Positions 45,634 to 55,391 of a stretch of DNA of 64,000 nt are shown one piece after another. The notes beneath the pieces were generated by a model. That model was not told the DNA's origin and did not search any database. It worked only from the letters and a program-made list of their open reading frames with translations. The position numbers and the translations under genes are program-made. The stretch spans positions 372,001 to 436,000 of the forward strand of contig NZ_WUMV01000006.1 of assembly GCF_009826895.1 (NCBI RefSeq), given 5' to 3'. This stretch comes from Stappia sediminis (GTDB taxonomy: Bacteria; Pseudomonadota; Alphaproteobacteria; Rhizobiales; Stappiaceae). Every line of letters begins with the position of its first letter. Positions within the stretch are counted from its first letter, which is position 1.

Positions 45634-48600
45634 CGCTCTCCGATCTTTCCGTCCGCCGGCCGGTGCTGGCGGCGGTCGCCAGCATCCTGATCGTCGTTTT
45701 CGGCTTTGCCGCCCTCACCCAACTGCCGATCCGCGAGTTGCCGGACGTCGACAGTTCCGTCGTCACCGTCACGACCTATTACCCGGGCGCGGCACCGGAA
45801 GTTGTCGACACCGACATCACGGAGATGATCGAGGGCGCTGTCGCGGGCATCTCCGGCGTGCGCACGATCTCCTCCCAGAGCCGGCGCGGGCGCAGCCAGA
45901 CCACCATCGAGTTCGAAACGGGCCGGGATATCGATGAGGCATCGAACGACGTTCGCGATGCCGTCGGGCGCGTGCGCTCCAACCTGCCGGACGATGTCGA
46001 CGAGCCGCGCATCGTCAAGAGCGACGCCGACGCCGATCCGGTGATGCGCCTTGCGGTGACCAGCGACAACATGACGACGGCGGAAATCACCGATTACGTC
46101 GACCGCTTCATCCACGACAGGCTCGCCACCGTCGAAGGGGTAGCCAGCATCCGGATTTACGGCGAACGCCCGCTTGCCATCCGCATCTGGCTGAACCGCC
46201 GCGAGATGGCGGCGCGCAACCTCACCGTCGCCGATGTCGAAGCGGCACTCAGGCGCAACAATGTGGAGCTTCCCGCCGGCGAGATCGAAAGCCGCGACCG
46301 CCAGCTCGGCATCCGCCTCGACAGCCGCCTTTCCACGGTCGATCAGTTCCGCGCCATGGTGGTCGACAGGATCGCGGGATACCCCGTCAAGCTCGGCGAT
46401 ATCGCCCGCATCCAGGAAGGCGTCTCCAGCGATACGACCATCGCACGCAGCAACGGGCGCGACGCGGTCGGCCTTGCCATCATCCGCCAGAGCCAGAGCA
46501 ACACCATCGCGATCTCCAATGCCGTTCGCGAGGAGATCAAGGCGATCGAACCGACGCTTCCCGAGGGCATGGCAATAGAGATCGGCTCGGACGACGCGAT
46601 TTTCGTCGGTGCATCGATCCGCGAGGTCGTGCAGGCTCTCGGCATATCGCTTGTACTGGTCGTGCTCGTCATCCTGCTTTTTCTGATGAGCCTCAGGGCC
46701 ACGCTCGTGCCCGCGATCACCATTCCAGTGGCGCTCATCGGCTGCTTCCTGCTGATCCAGTTCCTGGGCTTTTCCATCAACGTGCTGACGCTCCTGGCGC
46801 TCCTGCTCGCCATCGGCCTTGTGGTGGATGACGCCATCGTGGTGCTGGAGAACATCCAGCGCCGGATCGACCTCGGCGAAAGTCCGATCGCCGCAAGCGT
46901 GCTGGGGTCCCGGCAGGTCACCTTCGCGGTGCTTGCGACATCGGCCACGCTGATCGCGGTTTTCGTGCCGCTTTCCTTCCTCCCCGGTCAGGTCGGCGGG
47001 CTTTTCATCGAGTTCGGCTTCGTCATGGCAAGTGCGGTGGCAATTTCCACCTTCGTGGCGCTTACGGCCTGTCCCGCACTTGCCTCCAAGGTGCTGTCAC
47101 GCTCCAAAACCGCGAGCGTGGACGGCGAAAGGCGCGAAGCGCTGCTCCTGCGGCTCTACCGCCGCAGCCTTGAGGCGCTTGTCAGGATGCCGCTGGTGGC
47201 AATCGCGGTGGTCGTCGCGATCGCGGCCTTCAGTTGGCCGCTCTTCCAGTCGCTCCCGCGCGAGCTTACGCCGAACGAGGATCGCGGCGTCGTCTTCGTT
47301 CCCCTTACCGCTCCCCAGGGTAGCACGCTGGAACATACAGACCAGGCCGCGCGCCAGGTGGAGGAGATCGCGGATCCCTACCGCGAGAGCGGCGAGATCG
47401 ATTCCATCTTCACTTTTTCCGGCTTCGGCAACCGCGCCTACCGCTCCTTCGTCGTCTTCCGCCTCGCTCCATGGGAAGAGCGCACGCTCGACAATCGCGG
47501 CATTGCCCGCGCGCTTGCCCCGCGCATGAGCGAAGTGACGATCGCCCGCGGTTTTCCGGTTTCGCCAGCCGGCCTCGGGCTTCGCGGATCTTCCAGCCCG
47601 CTGCGTGTGGTCGTCGGCGGACCGGATTTCGAAAGCGTGAAGGTTTGGGCGCAGGACCTGCTGCAAAAGGCCCAGGAAAATCCCAATCTCGTCAATCCGG
47701 AGATGGATTTCGAGGAGAACGAGCCGCAGCTTTCGCTTACCGTCGACAGGGCACGAGCGGATGATCTCGGCATCAGCGTGCAGACCATCGCCTCGACATT
47801 GCAGACCATGCTTGCCTCGCGCGAGGTTACCGATTTCGTCAGCCGCGGGCGCGAATATCCCGTCATCCTGCAGGCGGAGATCGAGGATCGGCGCTCGCCG
47901 TCCGATATCAGCAACATCTTCATCCGTTCCGGCGACGGTACGTCGCTGATCCCGCTCGGCGCGCTCGTGTCGATGAACGAGAGTGCTGCGGCGGCATCGC
48001 TGCGCCGTTACGACCGGCTGCCCTCCATCTCGATCTCCGCCGCCCTTGCAGACGGTTACGATCTGGGCTCCGCCATCCAGTTCATGCGTGAAGCTGCATC
48101 CGAGGTCTTGCCGCCGGAGGCGAAGCTTGGCCTCGCCGGCCAGTCGCAGCAGTTTCAGGAAACCGCGAGCGGCGCGAATCTCGTCTTTGCGATGGCGCTT
48201 CTGATCGTCTTTCTGGTGCTGGCGGCACAGTTCGAAAGCTTCATCCACCCGTTGGTGATCCTGCTCACGGTTCCGCTCGGCGTGGCCGGCGCGGTCTATG
48301 CCATGACCGTTGGCGGGCTGTCGCTCAACGTCTACAGCCAGATCGGCATCGTCCTGCTGATCGGGCTCATGGCCAAGAACGGCATTCTCATCGTTGAATT
48401 CGCCAACCAGCTCCGCGACGAGGGCCAGTCGGTGCGCGAGGCGGTGATCAACGCTTCGGTGCTGCGCCTGCGCCCGATCGTAATGACCGTCATTTCCACC
48501 GTGCTCGGCGCATTGCCGCTGGTGCTTGCAAGTGGCGCTGGCGCGGAAAGCCGGGTTGCCATCGGCAGCGTCATCATCGGCGGGCTTACGCTTTCTTCCG

Positions 48601-48758
48601 CGCTGACCCTGTTCCTGACACCTGTTCTCTATGATCTTCTGGCCCGCTTCTCGCGCCCGCGCGGAGCGGTTGAAAAGGTTCTGGAGCGCGAATTGAATGC
48701 GGCGGCCGGAAAGCGCAATGCCGCCGGCGCACAGGCCAAGCCGGAACCTGGTGAATAG
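45630..48758 (+). CDS. RND superfamily efflux permease
   Basis: A 1042-residue inner-membrane proton-drug antiporter of the AcrB/MexB/MdtB fold: helix 1 (VRRPVLAAVASILIVVFGFAAL), a porter domain, the proton-relay region GLVVDDAIVVLENIQRR in helix 4, and the second repeat ending GLMAKNGILIVEFANQLRDEG and PIVMTVISTVLGALPLVL. No outer-membrane factor follows. Substrates could be drugs, detergents or fatty acids. With the adaptor it forms a two-gene operon placed between the two glycyl-tRNA synthetase genes; its end is five bases from the gltS end. Confidence 0.94.
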   Translation: MTLSDLSVRRPVLAAVASILIVVFGFAALTQLPIRELPDVDSSVVTVTTYYPGAAPEVVDTDITEMIEGAVAGISGVRTISSQSRRGRSQTTIEFETGRDIDEASNDVRDAVGRVRSNLPDDVDEPRIVKSDADADPVMRLAVTSDNMTTAEITDYVDRFIHDRLATVEGVASIRIYGERPLAIRIWLNRREMAARNLTVADVEAALRRNNVELPAGEIESRDRQLGIRLDSRLSTVDQFRAMVVDRIAGYPVKLGDIARIQEGVSSDTTIARSNGRDAVGLAIIRQSQSNTIAISNAVREEIKAIEPTLPEGMAIEIGSDDAIFVGASIREVVQALGISLVLVVLVILLFLMSLRATLVPAITIPVALIGCFLLIQFLGFSINVLTLLALLLAIGLVVDDAIVVLENIQRRIDLGESPIAASVLGSRQVTFAVLATSATLIAVFVPLSFLPGQVGGLFIEFGFVMASAVAISTFVALTACPALASKVLSRSKTASVDGERREALLLRLYRRSLEALVRMPLVAIAVVVAIAAFSWPLFQSLPRELTPNEDRGVVFVPLTAPQGSTLEHTDQAARQVEEIADPYRESGEIDSIFTFSGFGNRAYRSFVVFRLAPWEERTLDNRGIARALAPRMSEVTIARGFPVSPAGLGLRGSSSPLRVVVGGPDFESVKVWAQDLLQKAQENPNLVNPEMDFEENEPQLSLTVDRARADDLGISVQTIASTLQTMLASREVTDFVSRGREYPVILQAEIEDRRSPSDISNIFIRSGDGTSLIPLGALVSMNESAAAASLRRYDRLPSISISAALADGYDLGSAIQFMREAASEVLPPEAKLGLAGQSQQFQETASGANLVFAMALLIVFLVLAAQFESFIHPLVILLTVPLGVAGAVYAMTVGGLSLNVYSQIGIVLLIGLMAKNGILIVEFANQLRDEGQSVREAVINASVLRLRPIVMTVISTVLGALPLVLASGAGAESRVAIGSVIIGGLTLSSALTLFLTPVLYDLLARFSRPRGAVEKVLERELNAAAGKRNAAGAQAKPEPGE

Positions 48759-48763
48759 CGCTT

Positions 48764-49969
48764 TCAGGAAAGATTGAGAAACACCCGGATGATCGCGGCG
48801 TTCGCGAGATCCACGAAAAACGCGGAAACCAGCGGCAGGATGAGAAACGCCTTGGTCGCCGGGCCGTAGTGCTTGGTCACGGCGGTCATGTTCGCAATCG
48901 CCGTCGGTGTGGCGCCCAGGGCAAAGCCGGCAAAACCCGCCCCAAGGACCGCCGCTTCATAGTCCCGCCCCATGACCGGGAAAAGCACGAAAAGAATGAA
49001 GCTGCCCGCCGCAAGCACCTGGAGCCCAAGGATGATCAGCATGGGCCCGGCAAGCCCGGCAATGGTCCATAGCTGCAGGCTCATCAGCGATATCGCGAGG
49101 AAGACACCGAGCGCGAACTCCGAAATCACTGCAAGGCCCGGCGTGCGCGCCGGCCATGCAAGCCGTGGAAACAGCATCGGCACGATGTTGGAAAGCAGTA
49201 TTCCGCAGAACAGGCAGACAACGAACAGCGGCAGCTCGAGGCCCGCCTCGCCGATTGCTTTTTGAAGCGCCACGCCAAGCACGATCGCGATATTAAGCAC
49301 GAGAAGGCTGCGCATGAGGTCGACATGCGTGATCTGCTGAACCTGGTCGCCATCCCGCTCGAAACCGATATTCGCCACCTTCTCATGCACTTCCGGTGCG
49401 GGCTTCGCGCCACGGCCTTCGATCAGATATTTCGCGGTCGGCCCGCCCATGATGCTTGCCAGGATTAGTCCGAGGGTCGCGGTTGCAGCACCGATTTCCG
49501 CCGCGGACGCCACTCCGTAGGTTTCGGCGAACGTTGGTGCCCAGGCGATTGCCGTTCCATGGCCGCCGACGAGCGAAACCGTCCCGCCGATGAGCCCGAA
49601 GGCGACGGGCAACCCCATGCTCACACCGGCCACCACGCCGACGATATTCTGCAGGATCATGAAAGCGATGGTCAGGCCAAGCAGCAGCGCAAGCGGCCGC
49701 CCGCCCTTCAGAAGATCCGCGAAGCGTGCGTTCAGCCCGATCGAGGTGAAGAAGTAAAGAAGCAGGAAGTCGCGCGTTTCCAGCGAGAAGCCGATTTCGC
49801 TGCCCGAAACCAGATAGACAAGCAGCACAATGCCCGCGACGAAAAGCCCGCCAGATACCGGCTCCGGAATATTGTAGCGGTTGAGGAAAGTGATCTTGCC
49901 GTTGAGGCGGACACCGGCGAAATAGACAAGTATCCCGATATTGAAGCTGGCGAATTCGCCGATGGTCAT
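48764..49969 (-). CDS. gltS: Sodium/glutamate symporter
   Basis: A 401-residue, eleven- to twelve-helix permease of the GltS (ESS) family, importing glutamate with Na+. The two inverted repeats with reentrant loops are visible: GGTVSLVGGHGTAIAWAP in the first half and GFAGFALGATPTAIANMTAV in the second. ATG 49969 starts the normal N-terminus MTIGEFASFNIGILVYFAG. It ends five bases from the RND permease stop (convergent, no terminator seen between them). Confidence 0.93.
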   Translation of the reverse strand: MTIGEFASFNIGILVYFAGVRLNGKITFLNRYNIPEPVSGGLFVAGIVLLVYLVSGSEIGFSLETRDFLLLYFFTSIGLNARFADLLKGGRPLALLLGLTIAFMILQNIVGVVAGVSMGLPVAFGLIGGTVSLVGGHGTAIAWAPTFAETYGVASAAEIGAATATLGLILASIMGGPTAKYLIEGRGAKPAPEVHEKVANIGFERDGDQVQQITHVDLMRSLLVLNIAIVLGVALQKAIGEAGLELPLFVVCLFCGILLSNIVPMLFPRLAWPARTPGLAVISEFALGVFLAISLMSLQLWTIAGLAGPMLIILGLQVLAAGSFILFVLFPVMGRDYEAAVLGAGFAGFALGATPTAIANMTAVTKHYGPATKAFLILPLVSAFFVDLANAAIIRVFLNLS

Positions 49970-50045
49970 TTGTTCGCCCTCGCAAGTCAGAGGGCCAGCT
50001 TGCCGCAAAGGCTCCAGCCGTTAAAGCCTGTTTTCGCGACGTAAG

Positions 50046-51005
50046 TCAGGCGGCAATGTACCCCTTGCCGCCGGCATCGGTTTCCAGGAAGGCCGCCCCG
50101 CACGCCTTGGCAAGCTCGCGTACCCGCAGGATGTAGCTCTGGCGTTCTGTGACGGAGATGACACCGCGCGCATCCAGAAGGTTGAACGCGTGCGAAGCCT
50201 TGATGCACTGGTCGTAGGCCGGCAGCACCACCTTGTGGATGCCGTCTTCGCGTTCGTCGCGCGCCTTTGCGCCTGCCTCCAGCAGCCGCCGGCACTCGTC
50301 CTCGGCGTCCTTGAAATGGCGAAACAGCATTTCCGTGTCGGCATATTCGAAATTGTGACGGGAATATTCCTGCTCGGCCTGCAGGAAGACATCGCCATAG
50401 GTGACCTTGTCGTCGCCTTCCAGCCCGTTGTAGTTCAGGTCGTAGACGTTATCGACGCCCTGGATATACATCGCCAGGCGCTCAAGCCCGTAGGTCAGTT
50501 CGCCGGAAACGGGCGAACATTCGAAGCCCGCCACCTGCTGGAAATAGGTAAACTGCGAAACCTCCATGCCGTCGCACCAGCATTCCCAGCCGAGCCCCCA
50601 GGCGCCCAGCGTCGGGCTTTCCCAGTCGTCCTCTACGAAGCGGATGTCATGCACCTTCGGATCAAGGCCGATGGCATAGAGGCTGTTCAGATAGAGATCC
50701 TGCAGGTCGGCCGGCGACGGCTTCAGCAGTACCTGGAACTGGTAATAGTGCTGCAGCCGGTTCGGGTTTTCGCCGTAGCGCCCGTCCGTCGGGCGACGCG
50801 AGGGCTGCACATAGGCCGCCTTCCAGGGCTTCGGCCCGAGAGAGCGCAGCGTCGTCGCCGGATGGAACGTGCCCGCACCCACTTCCATATCGTAAGGCTG
50901 AAGCACCACGCAGCCCCGGTCCGCCCAGTAGCGCTGCAGGGTAAGGATCAGGCCCTGAAAGGAATTTTGAGGCCGCATGTGCGGCGGAAGGCTGTCGCTC
51001 GGCAT
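50046..51005 (-). CDS. glyQ: Glycyl-tRNA synthetase alpha subunit
   Basis: A 319-residue catalytic subunit of bacterial GlyRS. Diagnostic blocks: [81 protein letters not shown] and [16 protein letters not shown] 51005 follows GGGAAAC and begins MPSDSLPPH; the longer frame runs into nonconserved sequence. It is well separated from glyS (42106) by the RND pump and gltS. Confidence 0.97.
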   Translation of the reverse strand: MPSDSLPPHMRPQNSFQGLILTLQRYWADRGCVVLQPYDMEVGAGTFHPATTLRSLGPKPWKAAYVQPSRRPTDGRYGENPNRLQHYYQFQVLLKPSPADLQDLYLNSLYAIGLDPKVHDIRFVEDDWESPTLGAWGLGWECWCDGMEVSQFTYFQQVAGFECSPVSGELTYGLERLAMYIQGVDNVYDLNYNGLEGDDKVTYGDVFLQAEQEYSRHNFEYADTEMLFRHFKDAEDECRRLLEAGAKARDEREDGIHKVVLPAYDQCIKASHAFNLLDARGVISVTERQSYILRVRELAKACGAAFLETDAGGKGYIAA

Positions 51006-51156
51006 ATTTGTTTCCCGGCGGTGGACTGGGGCGAGATGAAGGGCGGCAGGCGGACGCGCCGCCTGATCGACGGGGCAGAGAGGTGCCACCATCGCCCTCA
51101 TTCGTCAAGGAATTCAGAGCACGTCATCCTTCCGCGACATGCATTCGCGAACTCGC

Positions 51157-51345
51157 TCAGCCTTCGCGCGGGCGGTAACGGCCTGTATCCGGATCACGCT
51201 CCAGCGTCGCCACGCGCTCGCGTTTGGCCTTGTCGGCCGCACTCTTTGAAACGCGCGCCTCGACGCGGTTCATCTCACGGCGAACGGCCTTGGCAAGCAC
51301 ATAGCCGCCGACGGCAAGTGCGGCCAGTGCGAACAATTGCGGCAT
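51157..51345 (-). CDS. Small membrane-anchored conserved protein
   Basis: About 62 residues: a hydrophobic helix at the N-terminus (FALAALAVGGYVLAKAV), then a very basic, charged tail (RREMNRVEARVSKSAADKAKRERV). GGGAGG lies just before the ATG at 51345; an upstream ATG (51363) overlaps the sppA stop as TAATG, so translation is probably coupled to sppA. Function unknown; I recall similar short proteins next to sppA in rhizobia. Confidence 0.7.
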   Translation of the reverse strand: MPQLFALAALAVGGYVLAKAVRREMNRVEARVSKSAADKAKRERVATLERDPDTGRYRPREG

Positions 51346-51362
51346 ATTCTTACCTCCCGCCA

Positions 51363-52220
51363 TTAGAGCCCGTAGCGCGCCCAGAGCGCGCGCGTCTCAA
51401 GCGACGATATGACGTCGTCTCCGAGACCTTGCAGATTGAGCCCGCCGAGCGCATCGACACCGATTCCCTGGCGCTTGGGGAAGATCGAGCGCGGCGCGCC
51501 GAAAAGCCTCGGCTCCGCGTCCTTGCCGAAGCGCTCCTTGACGACGGAGCGCAGGTCGCCGAGCTGGTCGACTAGCCCCAGGTCCCGCGCCTTCTGGCCA
51601 GTCCAGAACAGGCCGGAAAAGATCTCTTCCGCTTCGTTCAGCACGTCGCCGCGCCGCTCCTTCACCATGCCGGTGAAGGTTTCGTGGATTTCCTGCTGCA
51701 GCGACTTCAGATGCTCCACGTCCTCCGCCCGCTCCGGGCGGAAGGGGTCGAGCAGCACCTTCTTCTCGCCTGCTGTATAGACGCGGCGCTCCACGCCGAT
51801 TTTCGAGATCAGGTCGTTGAAACCGAAGCCCGCGGAAACGACGCCGATGGAGCCGACGATAGAAGATGGATCGGCGATGATCTCGTCGCCGGCGATGGCG
51901 ATCATGTAGCCGCCGGAAGCCGCGACATCCTCCACGAAGACGAGGACGTCCTTCTTGTGCTCCTCGGCCAGCGCCCGGATACGGGTGTAAATCAGCCGCG
52001 ACTGGACTGGCGACCCGCCCGGCGAATTCACCAGAAGCGCCACGGCGGGCGCTTCCTTCACCTTGAAGGCGCGCTCCAGCGTCTGCGCACAGGAGGAAAG
52101 CGTCAGGCCCGGGCGAAGCGGCGTCGACATGCCGATCGCCCCATGCAGGCGGACCACAGGCACGGTCGGTTTCGTTTTTCCAAGTTTTCCGGGCAGATAC
52201 TTGCGGATTTTGTTGAGCAC
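51363..52220 (-). CDS. sppA: Signal peptide peptidase-like S49 protease (SppA type)
   Basis: A 285-residue serine protease of peptidase family S49. The Ser/Lys catalytic pair is visible: S102 in DVAASGGYM and a lysine in AGEKKVLLDP (K153 or K154). VNSPGGSPVQSRLIY and SSIVGSIGVVSAGFGF frame it. No clear N-terminal membrane segment is seen, as in short SppA forms; it degrades leftover signal peptides or membrane peptides. It is followed by a small coupled membrane-protein gene. Confidence 0.92.
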   Translation of the reverse strand: MLNKIRKYLPGKLGKTKPTVPVVRLHGAIGMSTPLRPGLTLSSCAQTLERAFKVKEAPAVALLVNSPGGSPVQSRLIYTRIRALAEEHKKDVLVFVEDVAASGGYMIAIAGDEIIADPSSIVGSIGVVSAGFGFNDLISKIGVERRVYTAGEKKVLLDPFRPERAEDVEHLKSLQQEIHETFTGMVKERRGDVLNEAEEIFSGLFWTGQKARDLGLVDQLGDLRSVVKERFGKDAEPRLFGAPRSIFPKRQGIGVDALGGLNLQGLGDDVISSLETRALWARYGL

Positions 52221-52294
52221 GTCGGTTTCCCGCTGCGGAGTGTAAGAGGGCTACGAATTCGATATAGGTTTTCTTGATCCAAGTGAAAGGACTT

Positions 52295-53218
52295 CTACGC
52301 GCCGCCCTCTTCAAGGGCGGCCCTGATCGCCAGGAAGTCGCGCCATGCGAGGCGTTTTTGCGCCGGATTGCGCAGGAGATAGGCCGGGTGAAGCGTTGCG
52401 ATCGCCCTGATCTGCCGCTTGCCCGTGTCATAGGTCATCCAGCGTCCGCGAAGGCGCAATATCCCGTCGGTGACGCCAAGAAGCGCCTTGGCCGAAGCTC
52501 CTCCCAGGAACACCAGCACGTCCGGGTCTACAAGTTCGATCTGCCGCTTGATGAAAGGCTTGCAGATTTCCGTTTCCTGCGGGCTCGGCGTACGGTTGCC
52601 GGGCGGGCGCCACGGCACGACATTGGCGATATAGACCGACTGCCGGTCAAGGCCAATTGCCGCGAGGATCCGATCCAGAAGCTGGCCCGACCGGCCGACA
52701 AAGGGAAGGCCCTGGATATCCTCCTCCCTCCCCGGCGCCTCGCCAACGAACATCACACGGGCCTGCGGGCCGCCATCCGCGAAAACGAGGTTCTTGGCCG
52801 TTCGCTTGAGGTTGCAGCCCTCGAAACTGGCCAGGATCCGGTGCAAATCCTCCAGCGTTTCAGCACTCGCCGCCGCCTCGCGCGCTGCGACGATATTTTC
52901 ATCGCCCGGAACGCTCGGCGCCATCCCCGGCTGAGTTGGCGGTGTCGCTGGTGCGGATTGCGCGGCAGGCGCAGGCCTTTGCATCGGCATTGCGGCCGCG
53001 GCGGGACGCATCGGCGGAGCATCATGGCTCGTTCCCGTCGCCGGGCGCTTTGCCTGCGTCTCGACATAGGCGAAGGCATCCACGGCGTCCTCGTCGACCA
53101 TGCCGTTGACGCCCGCGCCGATGTAGAAATCCATCAGCGCTTCATAGGCGCGCGCAAGCTCCGCCGCGCTTGGCGGCGCTTCGCCGTTGTCGCCAGTATC
53201 CGGGCCGGAAGTCGTCAT
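52295..53218 (-). CDS. Uracil-DNA glycosylase, family 4-like
   Basis: A 307-residue protein. The N-terminal 110 residues are Ala/Pro-rich and variable; the catalytic part starts near FEGCNLKRTAKNL and holds motif A GEAPGREEDIQGLPFVGRSG, then VYIANVVPWRPPGNRTP, and the HP motif in ATLHPAYLLRNP. Family 4 enzymes normally carry four Cys for a 4Fe-4S cluster; I count only two cysteines in the whole protein (in EGCNLKR and EICKPF), so the cluster is probably absent or altered. ATG 53218 follows AGGAG. It excises uracil from DNA. Confidence 0.87.
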   Translation of the reverse strand: MTTSGPDTGDNGEAPPSAAELARAYEALMDFYIGAGVNGMVDEDAVDAFAYVETQAKRPATGTSHDAPPMRPAAAAMPMQRPAPAAQSAPATPPTQPGMAPSVPGDENIVAAREAAASAETLEDLHRILASFEGCNLKRTAKNLVFADGGPQARVMFVGEAPGREEDIQGLPFVGRSGQLLDRILAAIGLDRQSVYIANVVPWRPPGNRTPSPQETEICKPFIKRQIELVDPDVLVFLGGASAKALLGVTDGILRLRGRWMTYDTGKRQIRAIATLHPAYLLRNPAQKRLAWRDFLAIRAALEEGGA

Positions 53219-53328
53219 GGCTCCTTGTCGCAAATGCCGGCCACAATCGCAATCGTCATTGCCTGCAAGGGCCGATACCCGAAAGCGTCAACGGATAGCC
53301 CGACGCCACTTGCACTCGACCATCATTC

Positions 53329-53342
53329 CGTTTACGTAAACG
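53329..53342. promoter_or_regulatory. 14-bp palindrome, possible LiuR-type site upstream of ETF-QO
   Basis: CGTTTACGTAAACG is a perfect palindrome in the divergent interval between the glycosylase gene and ETF-QO. TTTACGTAAA-type sites are bound by LiuR and related regulators of branched-chain and fatty-acid breakdown. The link is by resemblance only. Confidence 0.45.
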
Positions 53343-53541
53343 TCATTATCCTTTAGGGCCGACGCTCAACGATTGCGACGCGTTCCGCGCTGCACTAAAC
53401 AGGAAACTGCGGGATATGTCGCTTGGCGTGTATGGAAACGCCGCGTCCGGGCTTCGGAATTCAGCCTTCGGATGCTAGCGATTGAGAAACAGGCAAACAG
53501 GCGGGCGGGTGCGCCGCATCCGCCCGAGGCGGGAGAGAGAC

Positions 53542-55218
53542 ATGGCCGAGACCGAGGCACTTCCTGAACGCGAGAGCATGGAATTCGACGTCGTGATCGT
53601 CGGCGCCGGGCCGGCCGGCCTTGCGGCTGCGATCCGGCTCAAGCAGATCGCGAACGAAAAGGGCGAGGAACTTTCCGTCGTCGTCCTGGAAAAGGGGTCA
53701 GAAGTCGGCGCGCATATCCTCTCGGGCGCGGTGATCGATCCCGTCGCCATCGACAAGCTCCTGCCCGAGTGGCGCGAGGAGGAAACCCCGATCAAGACGG
53801 CGGTCACCGCCGATCATTTTCTGGTGCTCGGGCCCGCCGGTTCCATGCGCCTGCCGAATTTCATGATGCCGAAGCTCATGAACAACCACGGCAACTACGT
53901 GGTCTCGCTCGGCAACGTCTGCCGCTGGCTTGCCGAAAAGGCGGAAGCCCTCGGCGTCGAAGTCTATCCGGGCTTTGCCGCCGCCGAAGTTCTTTACGAT
54001 GAGAAAGGCACGGTCGTCGGTGTCGCCACCGGCGACATGGGCATCGGGCGCGACGGAAAGCCGAATGCAAACTACACGCGCGGCGTGGAACTTCGTGGCA
54101 AATATGTGCTCATCGGCGAAGGTGCGCGCGGCTCTCTCGCCAAGCAGCTCATCGCGAAGTTCGCTCTCGACAAGGACAGCGATTTTCCGAAGTTCGGCAT
54201 CGGCATAAAGGAGCTTTGGGAGATCGATCCGGAAAAGCACCGTCCCGGTCTCGTCCAGCACACCTTCGGCTGGCCGCTCGACAACAAGACCGGCGGCGGG
54301 TCCTTCCTCTATCACCTGGAAGACAATCAGGTCGCCGTCGGCTTCGTCGTGCACCTGAACTACGAGAACCCGCACCTGTCGCCCTTCGACGAGTTCCAGC
54401 GCTTCAAGACGCATCCGGCGATCCGAGACACTTTCGAGGGCGGCAAGCGCATCTCCTACGGCGCGCGCGCCATCACCGAGGGCGGCTATCAGTCCGTGCC
54501 TAAGCTTTCCTTCCCCGGTGGCCTCATCATCGGCTGTTCGGCGGGCTTCGTGAACGTGCCGCGCATCAAGGGCTCGCACAATGCCATGCTCTCGGGCATG
54601 ATCGCCGCCGAGCATGTCTTCGACGCGCTGGCGGAAGGCAAGACAAACGCCGAACTCACCGCCTTCGATACCGCCTGGCGCGAAAGCGAGATCGGCGATG
54701 ATCTGCGGAAAGTGCGCAACGCCAAGCCGCTCTGGTCGAAGTTCGGCACGGTTATCGGCATCGCCCTTGGCGGGCTCGACATGTGGACGAACGAGCTTTT
54801 CGGCATATCCTTCTTCGGCACGATGAAGCACGGCAAGCCGGATTCAAAGACGCTGAAGCCTGCATCCGAATGCAAGCCGATCGCCTATCCCAAGCCCGAC
54901 GGTGTCGTCTCCTTCGACAAGCTCTCCTCCGTCTTCCTGTCCAACACCAACCACGAGGAGGACCAGCCGATCCACCTCAAGGTGAAGGATATGGAACTGC
55001 AGAAGAAGTCGGAGCATGACGTATTCGACGGCCCGTCGAACCGTTACTGCCCCGCAGGCGTCTACGAATGGGTGGAGGAAGGCGAGGACGCGCCGAAATT
55101 CCAGATCAACGCGCAGAACTGCGTGCACTGCAAGACCTGCGACATCAAGGACCCGAACCAGAACATCACCTGGACGGTGCCCGAAGGCGCCGGCGGACCG
55201 AACTACCCGAACATGTGA
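53542..55218 (+). CDS. Electron transfer flavoprotein-ubiquinone oxidoreductase
   Basis: A 558-residue membrane-associated flavoprotein that passes electrons from ETF (acyl-CoA and other dehydrogenases) to ubiquinone. It has the FAD motif GAGPAGLAAA (residues 21-30), ISFGARAI-like ISYGARAITEGGYQSVP, and a C-terminal ferredoxin-like 4Fe-4S domain with CPAGVYEW and NCVHCKTCDIKDPNQNITW. ATG 53542 follows GGGAGAGAG; the upstream frame is not conserved. Length matches the family. A palindrome 200 bp upstream may control it. Confidence 0.95.
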   Translation: MAETEALPERESMEFDVVIVGAGPAGLAAAIRLKQIANEKGEELSVVVLEKGSEVGAHILSGAVIDPVAIDKLLPEWREEETPIKTAVTADHFLVLGPAGSMRLPNFMMPKLMNNHGNYVVSLGNVCRWLAEKAEALGVEVYPGFAAAEVLYDEKGTVVGVATGDMGIGRDGKPNANYTRGVELRGKYVLIGEGARGSLAKQLIAKFALDKDSDFPKFGIGIKELWEIDPEKHRPGLVQHTFGWPLDNKTGGGSFLYHLEDNQVAVGFVVHLNYENPHLSPFDEFQRFKTHPAIRDTFEGGKRISYGARAITEGGYQSVPKLSFPGGLIIGCSAGFVNVPRIKGSHNAMLSGMIAAEHVFDALAEGKTNAELTAFDTAWRESEIGDDLRKVRNAKPLWSKFGTVIGIALGGLDMWTNELFGISFFGTMKHGKPDSKTLKPASECKPIAYPKPDGVVSFDKLSSVFLSNTNHEEDQPIHLKVKDMELQKKSEHDVFDGPSNRYCPAGVYEWVEEGEDAPKFQINAQNCVHCKTCDIKDPNQNITWTVPEGAGGPNYPNM

Positions 55219-55252
55219 GTCTCAGTCTTGGTGCTCTGCGCCTCACAACGGA

Positions 55253-55296
55253 CGTCATCCCGGCCCGCGTGCGCTCAAGCGCATCGCGAGAGCCGG
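55253..55296. repeat. Dispersed 44-bp repeat, partner of 58780-58823
   Basis: Reads CGTCATCCCGGCCCGCGTGC at its start and ends GCGAGAGCCGG. It matches the reverse complement of 58780-58823 with one mismatch in 44. It lies between ETF-QO and the flavodoxin gene. Confidence 0.8.
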
Positions 55297-55391
55297 GATC
55301 CAGCATTTCGCCCGCACGTCAGCACACTTTCACGAAAAGAGCGGGCGTCGCCCGCGACAATTTTCCGGGAAGGCTCGCCACACACATTTCC

